From Diprion similis (lineage: Eukaryota; Arthropoda; Insecta; Hymenoptera; Diprionidae): 64,000 nt of DNA. The notes under the pieces were generated by a model that had not been told where the DNA came from, did not search any database, and saw nothing but the letters and a program-made list of their open reading frames with translations. Location of the stretch: positions 10,353,501 to 10,417,500 of the forward strand of contig NC_060110.1 in assembly GCF_021155765.1 (NCBI RefSeq), read 5' to 3'. The number at the start of each line of letters is the position of its first letter. The first letter of the stretch is position 1. Shown here piece after piece: positions 25,801 to 40,800 of this stretch. The position numbers and the translations under genes were made by a program.

Positions 25801-28800
25801 TCAATTGGTTTCTTCCATCTTGTTGGTTTTCGCTGTAAAGAGGAAAGGAAAAAGTGGAGTTGATAAGGAAAACAAGATTGGCAAAGTTAATTATCACAGT
25901 TGGAACGGCATCGCGACGTAAAACTGCGGTAGTTTATTTTCTTTGCTTTTAATTATTGCAGGACGAAGGATGGAAGCTGAACCGGACAAATTATTACCAA
26001 GAAGGTTGGCTGGCTACGGGAAACGCGAGGGGACTGGTGGGGGTGACTTTTACCACTTCGCATTGCAGAACCAGAGCTGCCGAGCTGCCTCTTCGAACGA
26101 ACTATAACCTCAGGGGTCACAGAAGCGAGGTACGTAGAGAATTTCTAAAATTTAATCGCGGACAAGACTCGTTAAAATATTTCGCCGAAATTCACAAGGG
26201 AGTGAAATTTGAACCGGCAAATTCCGACGCGCGGTTGTATCCAATTTTTTAGCCCGTTTCGCAAATACACGTTGCGTATTCTAGTTACAGGACGAGATTA
26301 TCAGCAACTAGGTATATTTCACATATCGAGCCGCGGTAACAAGCAGACGAATCTCTCTGGAGATTGATTCGCGGCCCGGTCTTCGTTATCGTTTGCCACC
26401 CCTGAACTCCGTCCGGCGCGGCCGATTGCCGGATGGTCGATGGGCGTATGAAACGGAAGGGAACGACGTGTAGGGCCGGACCAAATTGCGAGACCCTCGA
26501 TTAATTACCAAAGCTTCGGAACACTGCCAATTTAACCCTGCGTCAACTTGCCCCTGGCGAACCATTCCGAAACTTTCATATATCCATCGCCCGCTGAGAT
26601 TCCACCTTTCCAATATCGGCCAATTTTAGCTGCCCGTTATACGTGTGCATTGGATAATTCTAATCATTTCTATGAGGAGATTCTAATCTCTTGAATGAAG
26701 AACATTTTCCACTCTGTATGGAATTAAAAAAAGTTCAAACGTATCACAGTTAGTTTCATTTGTATAGATGGTCTGATTTGAATTATTATTGAACTATTCA
26801 ATTAAATGAAAAAACAACTTGTACAAAATTAATACACGTTCTATGATTTAATAAACTGAGTACGCTTTATTTCAAAATATATTTATGTTACCAAAAATTT
26901 ATGTCGGCTGATTTGTGTTGATGAGTTGTTATTCATTAATATTAAATGAATATGTAATCGAATAATTCAACAAAATGTGCAGTGGATGAGTGTCTTCAAT
27001 AGTCTTTAAATTTCTTTCCGGAAGTTGGTTCACCGTTTCCAAGCTCTAGCCAAACTAATTTTTTCGTGATACAACCTGAGTGTGTCTTTTCACAGGAATC
27101 AATTTGCAGTTTGATGATTATGTACATACTTGAAAGTTTGAAAACCATCTTTCATACTTCGGTGCAAAATGAGCTTTTTAATTTCCTGCAAGCTAAAAGT
27201 GTAAGTTTGAGACGGCAATCTCCGCGATGTTCAGACCTTCCATGTCTTCTTTGGCGACGAAACTAGCGTGCAGGGAAAATTAATTTTACCTATGTATGTA
27301 CGTTCCTTAGCTACGTCGAAATTATATTATATACCAACCGTTCAGCAAAGCTCGCTGCATATATACGAAACGAAACGCGAGCAGACCTTGTTTTACGATC
27401 AAGCGCGTAGCAAATTTTATTCAGATTAGCTAGAATATGCGAAAGGAAACCAACAAATTTTGAATTATTCAAGAGGCCTCGCCCAAGTCGGTTATAGTTC
27501 TCGCACTCGCTCCCCGCAATATTCTTGAAAAAATAAGGCCAGTCTCTTTGGATTCAGGTTACAGGTATCTTTTGTCCCGTCCTATAGAGCCTCGCCATCG
27601 TTCCCCCTCATTGAGTTTCACCATGAACAACTCCGAATATGAAATGTAATTTCGCTCCACTCGCTTGCTGGGTCCGTACTCCATTTTCAAGTAAGCACTC
27701 TGCCCTTATTTCGTCGAAAAACTCTTCATTTTGATATATGTATATATACATATATTCTTAAAACAGTTTAAATGGAATTTAAAAATTCTAACCTATTGTA
27801 ACACTGAATATTAAACATGCAGGAAGGAAAAGAAGGAAAGAAGCCAAACGAGGTGACAAATTTATAGAACTAAGCGAAAACATGAATTGAAAAGATTCGG
27901 ATTATCTGAAAGTAAACAGACTGAATAGCTAGGATAAAAGAAAAAGGAATTTATACTTGAAACCGGATTATCGACCGTCAGCTATCCGTTCGGTGGATAA
28001 AACTTATATCGCAATGTCGCAGACGGCGGGGTTTAATTTGGTTCTGGTTCGGTTCACCCTTAACTTTACATTACGGCACGCTAGTACTTCGATGCATACT
28101 TACGGTGGTACGTGAATTCCTTGTGTACATATATGGGAATCTGGCTGATGCAATGAGAAAATAGTAAGGCGCGTCAATTTTCTCGTGCAAGGGTAGTTTT
28201 CCAGTTACGTGACGCCGGAGCCAATTTTGGTTCGGTCTTTATGGAGGGTCGGCTGCTAGCTGCAGACATCCATTCGCGTCACATACACCACTGCTTTTGC
28301 CTACACAGGAAATATGAGGAAAAATGCATTACTGCCTTCATCTTCTCCGAGATATTGATACACGCGTTGCCATTGGCTCACGGTAGTATCGACGCATAGA
28401 AACAATAACGCAATGACGGAGTTCAAATCGATTCGAACCCTTGGTTCTGCTTCAGGCACCGTTTCGTTTAATCCATAATATGTGATTCATCCTGAAATTG
28501 TACGTCCCCTGATTCATGATCAGCACTTTTTTTACATCCTCGTTTCTGTTTTTGTTTTTATACTTTTAAATGTTTATTTAAAGATATTGTAATATTGAGC
28601 TGATTCCCCTGATATATGCAGTCAATGTCGAACTTGCAATTTTTTCCGAATAACAGTACTCTTTTTAATACATCAAATGCACAGTTATTTCGGAAAAATC
28701 GTTCAAAGCCGCGTAAATTTGATTGAGGAATATAGATGTATAATATTTTTTGTGCAATAAAATTCGAACATATGTTATATCACGTATCTTACACTCGCAT

Positions 28801-31800
28801 GCACAGAGTTTGCGAGGCTTTAGAATGCCTCGAAATATCCGGGTGATGAATTGCATGCGCGCGTGCAAATATTTGTGTAAAGCATGAAGGTAATTTTCAT
28901 GGATTGAGCATTGCATTATAATGCCTCTTTCAAGTTGTAATAGACCGTCTGTATATCGTGTCCCTAAAATCACGAATAAATTCCGTACATGCCAAATTTA
29001 TTGCAATTCCAATCGATCGTAATGTGACGTGAAAACCATGAAAATTTATTTTTTCACGGTTACGCAGCGAGTTTCATAGAAATCTACCCCCAAACAAGTC
29101 GTTTTTGTTGCATCCTCGTATCATCTGTTAACAAATCTCCAGAGCTGCAAAGGAATGAAGCGTCAAAAATTAGTGGATCTCGGGTTTCTTTGCGAGCACA
29201 GTTCGTCACCACGTACCTGCAAACGGCGTAAAGACGACGAGGGTTAGTGGAGGTATATTAACACGGTGTCAAGCCGGTGTTGTCGAGATGAAAGGCTTCC
29301 CTCTTTGAGGCGTAAGCGAAACGGGAATACAGCAATAACGGGCGGAAAGAGACGGCACACCGGCCGTAGTCTTCCGGCTTTAAGCCGGCGTTATTAATAC
29401 ACGGGTAAAACCACCCCATATTTCGAGACTCATCGATTTAGACGCGGCACCGGCAAAGCTTTTTCGCACGGGACTGGTGCATGAAAGCTACTCGTTTAGA
29501 GGCTATTAAAATTCAAATTGAACCACGTAACGACGCTGCTTCGTATACATATAATACCTTAAAGGCTGATCGATAACGTACATCGCCAGGTTAGTACATC
29601 GATACCCGTTTGATCATTCATTAGCAATGCATCAACGCAGAGTGGTATTAAGTGTGCGAATTAACTCGCGGCCGATGTATTGTGGATTTAACAATTTATT
29701 TACACCCCTGTGGTATTTCTAATTCTGTCTTTACCACGGTAAAATGCTGCACGAGTCATACCGATCACGGGGTTTCGTGGCACTTTGAAAAACTTCTGAA
29801 AAACTTTGTCCCCCCTTGAAAAAAAAATCTATAAGCTGGTTTTATACGTTTCAAATTTACCTATCTGTCTGCTTGGCGAGTCGTACGCGTAGCGTCGTTC
29901 GTGACAGAACGTAGTAGTATTTCCATGTGTTATCGGATTAAGGGTAGGTACAGATAAGCTGCTTAAGGAGAGATTACGAGGCAAAGACGGTCGGCCCGAG
30001 ACACCATCTAACAACCAGCACACGTACTCCGAAGTGTTTGTATTTGTATTTGTATGTGCGTGTGTGCGCGCGTCTGTGCACTGTAAGCCAGGTCATCGTT
30101 TCGAGTTTAAAAACTGTAGGGCTTAGTGGATATTGCAGAATAATGACAATTTGAATTTGCATACTGTAAAAAAAAAACACTTTTTTCAAACCGAATTGGG
30201 ATATATGAATTAGAAAGTCATACTAATTATACGACAAGTGTTGAAGCTTTTGAAAATTTTATCGTAGTGATCAAAATTGTCACCATTACTTCGACTACAC
30301 TGAGAATTAGAGATGTTGACGTATACCTGTTCAATCGAAGAGAGCGATGAAAGGAACCGAAAACTAAATACCTGATCGTTCTTTTTACCACACAGAATTA
30401 TATCTCTTGTACGACTTCAGGCCAAATATGTGAATTAAACCAGACCGGTTATAAAATCGGTAGAAGTCACGCGATTGGAGTGTGTGCTGTAGGATTTTTA
30501 TTCCTGCTTGATAGCTCGACCGTATGGCTATTAAAAACTTATACCTTGACACGTCTGTACTTTGCTGTTCATTACTCGGATAGGTGGATGGAATCTAATA
30601 TTTAAGACTTTGCAAATAGACAGTGGATCAATTGTTAATTAGGCGAGAAGTAGGTATCGTCTTTTCACCCTAACTTCGCCAATGGTGCCATGTGAGGACA
30701 AAGTAAAGGTGGATAATCCCGGATGAAGGCTTTAGCAAATCATTTGTATTGCAGTTAACCCATTTGGTCGGAGTATTGTCAGGGATCTCAAAGGTTTCGA
30801 GGATCACTTGCAAGCTTTACCGTATCGTTAAATATTAGCATGAATACTATTTGAGGGAATGAAGTTTAATGAAGATAGTATAAATAATGAGGAGTTGTTG
30901 AGAAAACGAGTGAACTGATTTTATATAGAGACTGCAAGCAATTTTTGAAATAATTACTAGATTTTGCCTCTCGATTGCTTTCTATATTTCATTTCAAACC
31001 GAGATCGCACATCTTGAATTCCACAGTTTTATTAATATTTCTGATCCAATTCAAATGAACCAGTTTCTTCCGAAATTTTTCCACCTTGAGTATATACGAA
31101 ACACATACACACTTGGGTCTCCGAACTAGTTGTGCAACTGATTCATATTTAGCATGGAAAATGAAAAGCGGGAGATAAAACTTGAGAAAAGAAACGAACT
31201 CACAGAGGGTAAAATATACCTGCGCTCACGGAGTGGCAAGAAAATCGAAAGAGCAAGCAGGGCAACGGGTTGAATCATGAATGTGGCGTTCCATCAACGC
31301 AAGAAAAGCAGAGCACTTTGTCCGGTAATTGCTGAGGAGCGCGCGAAGCATCGCTGACGGATTTCCCGTGGGATTCCGATGCTCGGGGTGTGCGATGCCT
31401 TGTTAACAGTCCTCGACGTTTTGTGCCAGAGGTAGGATTAGGAGCTTCTCTTACATCCGAGGAGATAAGATCTGGAAACTGTGGGGGAAGGGGGGTTTCG
31501 TTGACGCAGAGCAGGAAGAGTTCCTCTCTCTCTCTTTGTCTTTCCATCTTCACGAAATTTCGGTCATAACACCAATGTCGGATACTTGTCTGTTAATATA
31601 TATATATATATATTTTAAGGGTAAACATGTACATTTTTTTTCCACCAGAGACAGAGATACGTCCTTTCGCGAGTCAATTTATGACGTTCATAGATAATTT
31701 GAAGCACGTCAAACAAAAGGGTCCTCGAAATTCCCCCGTTTTCACTTTCTTGTTCAGCTCAAGTTGATATTATTTTTTTTCCACCCGACATACTGCTGTC

Positions 31801-34800
31801 GTTTCCTCGTTGTCAATTTTATCATTCTTATGAAATACGAAAGTGACACGCGTTTCTCGGAGCCTCACGGCTGCCTAGGCATAAAACACAAGATCACGTT
31901 TCATTCTCACAATTAGTGGACGAGTCTGGGACTAAATTAGGCACTAGTGACAAGGACTGTAGGACTCTAAGTGAAGTCGGAATATAAACCAGCTCAGGCT
32001 TTGACCCTCTTTTTTGAAATGAATACTTAGACGAGAATCATTAGTAAAAGCTGAGACTAATACTTTTTGCTCATACACCACAAGTGTCTAGAAATTGCAT
32101 CGAGGAAGAAAAACTAGATGAAAAAATTTCAACATATCGGAAGAATCATATACATATACACTATAAATAGAAAATTTTCTCCGTGTGTATTATAAAGAAA
32201 AAAAAAGAGAAAATCTGAGATGAACATAATTTATCAATTCAGACGAAACTGTAAACTACGGTGGTGACTTTAAGCGATATTGAGATATATTTTCTGGAAT
32301 TTCCAGGGGTCCTATACATTCTGGAAAATTTTATGAAATGGTAAAGAACGCGTCAAGAGTCGGCTATCCACCAAGTGCGGCAACGCGGTGTGAAAATATC
32401 GCTTGTCTTCGAGCGAGCACAGCTAACTTTATGGAAATATTACGCAAACAGCTCGCGCAGCGGCAAACCTAACTTAGTTAGCCGGTAGGGTGAGCTTGCA
32501 AAAGTACGTCGACAACGTAGCCGAGAGCTTCCCTGGCTGGCCAGCAAACATCAAATTTTTTACCTCTCATATAATATTCGTACGGCAAATGAGCCGAATG
32601 GTACAGCGCAGGAAACCTCTCTTTACCTACTCATTTACAGTTTATCGCCGTTTATACACGTATAGCATATGGCCAAAAAAGCTTTCAGTTCTGATCGGGA
32701 CAGATGTCCTCTTGTTCACTTCAGAGTGATGTAATTTATTCCCTGATTCGTCAGCCAACATGATAATGCCAGCATGTGAACTAGGTAAAAAAAAGTATAC
32801 GTTCAAGGTGCTTTTAGCAAAACCGCCTCGGTAAACGCTTCCTCCACGTCCCTGATTCGCGAACCGTTTCATTTGACTTGATCGAAACTTGGCTGTCGTT
32901 ACATTTTGCAACCTCTGTGCTTTCAGGGCAATATTGCATCATCGATTCCGTAGTTTCACAGTTTTCGACTCGTGTCGTCGTTCGGCTTGCGAAGCCAGTG
33001 AGTGCATCGGCACTGACACCTTGGAAAAGTTAACGACCAATTAGAAACTTCTCGAAGCATCAAGTCGCGACGAAAGACCCTGCACGTGGCATAATCCGTT
33101 GGCAAACTATAACTCAAAAAATACCAGCAGAGAACTTCCGTCCGGTGTTTGTCGACCACCTCGCCGGAGGACGAGGATTTCATGGCACGTCTGTTACGGT
33201 GAGAATCAGGGTAAAAGCAGCTCTCAACCCTCTGCTGTGCGTCGGATTCGAGTTCGACTTCCAGTTTGAAGGTGGTGGGTATCGATCTGCTACGCAGTGC
33301 TGTTTTAACCCAGTGGTTCTCACCGCTCCACCCGACGTACGACGTCCCTAGGACATTAGGGGATCGGCTTTCCTCCTTTACTTTCGGGGAAGTTGTTGGC
33401 TCAGTTTGCGGTCAAAGGATCTGCGGTCGGACGTTTTGTTGATATTTGCCGAGATGATTTGACGACAAGGAGGAGCGACCGATACTCGGATGTGATCTTT
33501 TTATTGCCAAATTGATTACACGTTTGTCGTAGAAATCGTTATTCGAATATTACTGGTGACGAGGTGAGAGAGAAAAACTTCCATTTTACACAGCCAGTAT
33601 GAACTGCCATTAAAGGGAATGTTGATCGCTGCGATTGCAGTTAAGCGCCTCCTTCATTCGGGAAATCAATGGCAAAAGAAATCCCAAGATTCTCCGCAGC
33701 TGCTAAGAGTGAATATATAAGGTACTATAAGATTAGATTCGTGTACTGCGGTTGCAGGATGTTCATGAATTATGTAAAGTTGCTTTTTAGATATTTTTAC
33801 CTCCTCCGTTTTAGCCTCGCTCGGTAAAGTTGAGCATTCTTTATTCCACGACTTAATTTTTTTACTCAATTCATTTGCTGAAATTTATTTTCTATAGGAC
33901 CAAGAAAATACTTGAAATTTATTTCATGCTCTAAATCTCGAATGAAATTATTGTGTTTGGCATTGCAAATCAATCAGTCTTTCCGCGATATGTTTTAAAC
34001 TCTTCGATAATATTGCTAAAGGGTAAACAATGGTATGGATGAGAAGAAGTAAGTGCCTATAGGGTCAATGATAAAAGGCTGCTAATTTTAGAAGAGAAAT
34101 AAATAGAATATCGACCTGCAAAGGTGCTCGAAAGTTTCCGCAGCCTTTGTAGAGGTGCATAGCTTTAGTATGAAATAGTAAGTAAATAACTTCCGAATGC
34201 AGTGGACTGTATCAATGACTAATCGTAAGCGCATTTTAAAATAACAAGAATCCTAGGACAAAAATCTATAATCGGTCTTTTCACTGATTTGTAATTCATT
34301 TGATTGGAATAGATTGAATAGATTTTTGATTGGATATTGAATCAAACAAAGCTAAAAGTATTTGGACAAATAAATTATAAATTGGTTTTATATGTGTGTA
34401 GACCATATCATTGGGATGGGAGAGATGATTTTGTTTTTCGGTTAGAGACACTCTTTCTCACCCTGTTCAATTTCACTTTGATCTTGAGAGAAGCCGCAGA
34501 TATATTGAATGCACAACAGCGCGTTGAAGAAGATTAAATTAGCTTTTATCGAGCGTATAGATAGGAGCTTGAAGTTGAAAAGTCGTTTATATTCAATTCT
34601 CGAACGAAAAATTTGCTGTTTCAATTTCGTTTAAGGGTTCTTGCGGTTGTAGGGCGTTCCCACCACCTGCGCAAAACGCGTTCTGATACCGCTTTGTGTA
34701 ATTAAACAGTCAAAGCTCTCGCCTCGGGATAGGGGTGCGAGACTTCGAGCCAGGAGGGGTTGACTCAAGAAGAAAAGGGAGTGCAGCAACAACCCGCAAC

Positions 34801-37800
34801 GTCGAGTTTAGGGTTGCCATTACAAAAACAAAGGGTTAAATTTATACATGATCTGCAGGGCGAATACGCCGGATACAAGACTCATATCACAAATCAAAAT
34901 TCAGAACATACCGAATCAACAGACTTGCACGGCAACGTAGCTTGAGGTGAATTGAATTCGAGCAGACAAAAATTTTCTGACAGAAAACCACCCGGAATTT
35001 TGTATGATTTTCAATTTTCAATGACAATGAACACGAATGAAACACCATTTCTGCTTGACGATAGAAATGAATGTGAGTAAATTTCTCTAACAAAAGTTAA
35101 AAAATATAAACAATTTTATAAAAAGTTTCATCATTAGAACGTTCCATGTAATTCAACTCGGTTGTTTTCCATCCGATTCTAATGTGTCTCGGCTTATTTT
35201 GTCTATGATAGACATATGCGGAGATTACTTGAAAAAATTTTACAGCTAGTTATTTCTAAAAAACAAAAATAGATTCCTCTAACAATGAGTGCGGTACAAC
35301 CGATGTTCGTCAACGATTACATTTTCACTTTATAACTGTACTATAATGTAGTAAGACTTCTTGAATGTTTTTTTAGACGATTTATAGGGATCTAGTCAGC
35401 GAGCAAAATGAGAATAAGAACACTCAAATCGGATCAAAAACCGCAGAGTTTAATCATGTTAAACCGTCTAATTGTAAAATCGTTTATGGAATAGCTGATA
35501 TCTTGAAATTAGCTTGGGTTACGCGAATTTTATTCAGATTAATTATGCTATCAAATATCAGAGATGCTGTTCCATTCGTGTTCAGTATGACTGGTGCGTC
35601 AAATATTCATGTAAATTTTCAAATTGTTTTTTCTCCTTCGTAATTTACCATTCAGACAAAGAAGACTTGTTCGAAAGTCATACATACACCTGACTTACAC
35701 GTCTTTCCGAAGTTATGCAGCACAATTGCGTGAATTCGGTAGTTGGATACTTTAATACCTACTTAAAAGAAAGTACCTGCGATACCTGCTCGGCTCGTAA
35801 TACGTTGCAGGGTTAGCCAGGCATGAGAGTAAAATTGCCTCCGGTAGTTGTAAATTCACCATGCAACCGGAATAACCCGCCTCGTATCGGTCAGTTATGT
35901 ACATAGACGTGCATTTATGTATGCCGGTAAGTCCGCAATGCCTCTAGCTATGCATGTGTTCCTGGTATACAAAGGATGCGCGTAAGGGATGTATTTACGT
36001 GGCTCGTAAATCGTGTACATACCTCGTACTTCCTGCGGTATGTACACACAAATATAATTGCCTGCAGATGCGGAACGTCGTCTACTCAGAATGGGACTCA
36101 AAAAACGCATTTCGGGTGAAGGGATTGTCATTTTTTTGGAAGAAACCGTCGTGTACGTGGCGTATTGAAGGTTGGTCCGACGAAAAATTAATGGCCGAAG
36201 TTTCAAGTGAGACGAGAAGTTTGAGTCAGGTTCATCGGAATTGTCTACATGAAAGTTGCTGTTTTCTTTACTGATAATTTGAAGCCAAAAAATCGATCTC
36301 TAAAGGTCGTGAAATATTCAGTGACATAAGAAACTTTTCTTGTTCAGTGAATTTGAACGTTACAAACTTTTAACCCCCTTCCATGAACACTGAAAATTGA
36401 TATCAAAGTTATTCTTAACCAAATAACGACATTCACTTTCGAAGTTTCTAATCAGTTCTTCATTCTGGTACAGAATTTTAACGACACACCTTCTCACAAT
36501 CTTCAGAGGCAGCGAGGCAGTGTGCAAAATCAATACACTTATTGCTGTGCACGTGCGGATGAATGAGGTAAGCTGATCGGCTTTACTCGAATGGCCTTCG
36601 AGGTCGAAAGGAAACGACAAGGGCACCGGAAAGATGCACAGTAAATGATTCTAGAGTCTCTTGCCCGTTTTGAGAAAACCATTTTCTCCCTCGGATTTCG
36701 TCCGTTTTCACCACTGTGACAAAGTGAGCAGTTCCGTAAGCGATTGCAACGGTGATTGGGAAAAATCCGAGGAAAATAAGAAGAAAACGCTCAGCTCTTT
36801 CACCGCCGAGATTTATGTTGGATTGCATAAAAGCGAAATCATATGACCTACAGGGTTGTACATGCTGCAGGAGTTACGCGAGGGTCAACGTAAAAAAAAT
36901 TAAGGTTCCGAAGAGGCGTTCGTTTTGCCGGCTGTTACCAAATCAGCGCAATCATTATCGGTTTTCACCCGTCGATCACTTTGCCGTTGCTTCTGCCGCT
37001 GGTGCGGAAGGCTATTTTCACATCCTGGGATGACTGGGGGAATCCTTTTTCGTTATGATCGAGCTTAGTCGATGTACGACAGGGAAAATCCGATCCGCGA
37101 ACGCCTCGAGGGTTGAGGTAATGATGATCAATGGTAAATTAAGTTCCGGAAGATGTTTTAATCCAGTAATTCATACGCCATTGGTCCTCCGTTGGAAGTT
37201 TTAGTGCGTTAAGCTCATCCTCCAACCGCGTGTAATCAAGTCTCGAATATAATCCTGCTGCAGGATGGTGGTGTGTGCATGTATTCATCGCGTATTCCAC
37301 TCAGGAATCGAGCGAGATGACCCGGTTGATAAAACGCTCCTTCCTCGCCGCCGTTTCCTTCCAACACTATCCGGCTTTCACGGAGTTAAAAGGCGGCACA
37401 GCGCTAACGCTGGATGTGCAAATAAATCCGAAAGCCCACCGAGTAGCCGTCTCAAAACACCGCCCATTGGGGGCTGCATTAATTGCATTACACACCAGCA
37501 CTCATAGTTCTTCAAACCTTGCATAATTATGCCCAGATTTAAGTAAATGAATTTTTTGAAATTCATACATCGACCGCCAAATAATCAATTACATTAGGAT
37601 TTGTTTAATTCAAGAGTAGGAACTCCATATACATCATTTTTAATTTTATTTTTTATTGGAACCAATTGATAGGATGCATTGTTATTGATAAAAACGTCAA
37701 CCACTTCGATCGGTGACGTGTTTTGCGGTTCTCAATCAACGCGATACCGTAAAAACGGCTCAACCGATTCACTTTAAAATTGGAGACAGTATTCTTTGAT

Positions 37801-40800
37801 ATTTTATTATCTTTTCCACGATCCAAAATTTTTATTATTTGTTGTTTTTCCTTTTCAACAAAACACCCACAGCTTGCAGTTGCAATTCGGTTGCCATGCC
37901 ATAAATCATGTGACAGTTATAATTGAATGTTCTGCGGTAAGGTTAATTGTAAGGCTATAACTGGCTGACCTTGAATGACGAGCTCGCCCAATATTGCTGA
38001 GCTGGCACGTTGCTGCATTGTGGTTATTGAATACACCTCTGCAGTGCTGCAGCAGTGAGTATAACACCACACGAGTGCAGGAGGTGCAAGAGCTGCAGGC
38101 TAGAAGAGTAGGTGTACATCATTGATTTACAGGGAGGCTTATAAGCCGACGTTGCAGCTTTCGCAATTTTACTGCAGCCTGCATTGCATTGATTTTCCAA
38201 AGTCAACTTTCCGGTCGATTACCTTCCCGATTGTGTGAGCGCCAATCATGCACGTTGGATGATTCTCGGTCACGTTCCTCCGTTTCCTTGACATTTTCGT
38301 TCTGAATTCGCTCAAGTCTAGCACGCGGCGTCTTTGGTAAGAAACATTCTAATTAGATTCATTATAATGATGATAATAATAATTGTATCTGGAGGAGCGG
38401 GATGTCTCATTATATGAAATTGCGTGCCGGTGAATAATAATTCACTCTATTCGTAATTGCAAACGGCGAGTCAGACTGCATGAGAATGTCATATTTTAGA
38501 GATTTTCTCCTGAAAGTTTTTCGGTCGTAAAATATCTCGTGTTTCCTGCTTTTATGTGTTTTATGAAAACACGTACCTGCAACGGCCAACTGCAATGCAG
38601 AGTTTATACTTCACTCGCGTGATTTCCTTTCGCTTTCTTAATCGGATTGCTGCAACATTTACCCCCCTGGTCTTCATATCAGACTCGTGACAACTGCAGA
38701 ACTTCTCTGCTTTATATAATATGCCCCTGAAACCAATTTTGCTGCGTCACAGTGAAATTAAACCCACGTACAGTGAACCGGAATTGATAATTATTAACTG
38801 AAAACTTTACATTTTGAGGTAACAATTTTGTGGTTTTATGGTAGCCATGAGGTAGCTATTCGTATGCATAACATTTTAATTCAGTTCAATACGTGCTGCA
38901 ATAGTATTTCCGATGTATTAAAGTAAGAAGTAAAATTGAACGTCCTGTTTCGCAAAAGGTGTACGTGATGACCATACACTGGTTAAAAATAATTATGACA
39001 CAATTGAGTATGATATGACTTTACGTAAGATTTTAGTGTATGCGTGTTATGATCTTTGTGACTATCTCTTTCCAACTGTTACCTTGAAATTGATCAAACT
39101 TCCTCTTGTGATAGAGGAATTCATTTTGAACATAAACGTATGAATAACACCGTATATACTTTCAAATTCTAGGTTCGACTAGAACTTGGGTCGTTAAAAC
39201 TGGATTTTCCAGTATATTTAATATGATTTTGCGTTTGAACTAGAAGTCGGTGTAGAGAACTCGCGCTTTAATTAGTTGAAACTAATTATGACCAGCGCAT
39301 AATGCCAAAACTAGTTTGTTCTATAGCTCCGATGAGATCTGTGGAGCCGGGGCTTCACGAATTTACCTCAACTTTTAATGGAAAATCGAGAAGCTGGAGA
39401 ACTTCTGCTGACTCGGCTTTGTCTCAATGATTTCTAAATACTAAAAAGTATGCTTCGTATGTGTAGCGTCGGAAACTTTCCAACATGGAAGGCTTCCGTG
39501 ATTCTATATGAAAAGAAATAAGGATCGGAGGATGAAGTATGGAACGAAATAAATTTGTCTAAATACTCAATTGAGCCAAGAGAAATTGTTGCAATTTATT
39601 GGCTCACAGGGGAAAAGCCGCTCAGGCATAAAAACCCCTTATTATTACAGTAGTAAAGTTGTGTCAAGAGCGTGTGAGGTGTTAGTATACGATCAATGGT
39701 TGTGTCTCGTAAGTGGAGAGCTGCCGTGAGATTCAGAGGCCGAAGGCGTGAATCTACGGGGGTTCGATCGGCTGGCGAAAACCTACTGTTTAAATTGGAG
39801 AGGAGAGGAAGAGAACCAGAGAGTTCCGAGCGCAACCGGAATGGCCGGAGACTCGAATCAGACTGACTAACCGAGCGTCGATTCCCGGTCAGTTATTTAT
39901 TCTTCCAACGATCAGCGCCATCTTGCGGTTAACGACGATCCACCCGATCGCGCCTAAACTTACCGCGGTTTGTTGGTAGCGGTACGAGCGGTAGAGATTT
40001 CGGGTATCAGATGGGGTAGAAAGTACGCGCGGACATGGGAAAGGTAAGGATTGGTACGGCCTGAACAGTATGTTTTTCGGTACTCCAGACTTAACACAGT
40101 CAATTACAATTTCCATGCTGAACTCGAGTGATAGAATATTTTGCACAGACAGGTTATTATTCGAGTCTTTTGCAAACGATACCGAAATATAACGAAGATA
40201 TTCATGGCAGCTTATCCTTAATTTGACCGAAGTGCAAACTGGGGGTTGTTTAATTACAAGCTTCGTCAATCGTACGATAAATATTGTTCGTCGGCAATCT
40301 GACTCGTAAACATTAATCGATGAAATATTTTCGACGTTTGAATGTAATCCTGCATCGCACTGCAAATCTCATTATGCTGAATTTAACGTCGCATAAATTT
40401 TCAAAATTTTAGGGAGAAGTATTAAAGTTTAGGAAAAATAAGAATATAAGCAACTTTACACAATGTTTTAAATTTCAGAGAAACCGAACAGAGCTGAGAA
40501 AATTTCACACGCTGTACAATTATGCTGATGAAAGAAAATTTTCACAAATTCGTTGCTGCGTGACTTCAATCTCTGCCTTTTATACGAATTCAGATAATGG
40601 AATAGCGACGAAGCAAGTCAATATATACGCTCGGATTCCTTTCGCGAGAGTCGTCAAGCGTCGTAGAACAAAAAATTTAGCCAAGTTGAAGACGCGAATA
40701 CAAAACTCGTCCAAAAAACCGTTGTCGATCTCTGCAATGATCGAATACACGTTTGTCGAATTCTGATTGCGTAGATCAGCTCATTAAAATTGTCCGATTT

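Larger units (their letters stand above)
10862..25961 (+). other. Tusp intron 1 (15.1 kb)
   Basis: No nested gene is recognised on either strand. The largest open frames (15258-15713 on -, 17676-18008 on +) show no domain. Contents that can be seen: a palindromic element-like segment (16021-16098), a perfect 22-bp palindrome (18201-18222), a TCAGGT hexamer repeat (22848-22874), a cluster of CCTGATCAGG palindromes (24299-24716), an (AC)n microsatellite (24853-24877), a 19-T run (12832-12850), and a further YY1-like GGATGGCGGC at about 22373. The rest is unremarkable AT-rich intron. Confidence 0.8.

Noticed and set aside
28422..28445. tRNA T-arm-like GATTCGAACCC
   Set aside because: No acceptor stem, D-arm or anticodon arm can be placed around it on either strand.
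39889..40365. 158-aa minus-strand open frame in Tusp intron 2
   Set aside because: It lies in a GC-richer island, where stop codons are rarer, and shows no recognisable domain. Kept only as part of the regulatory-island observation.
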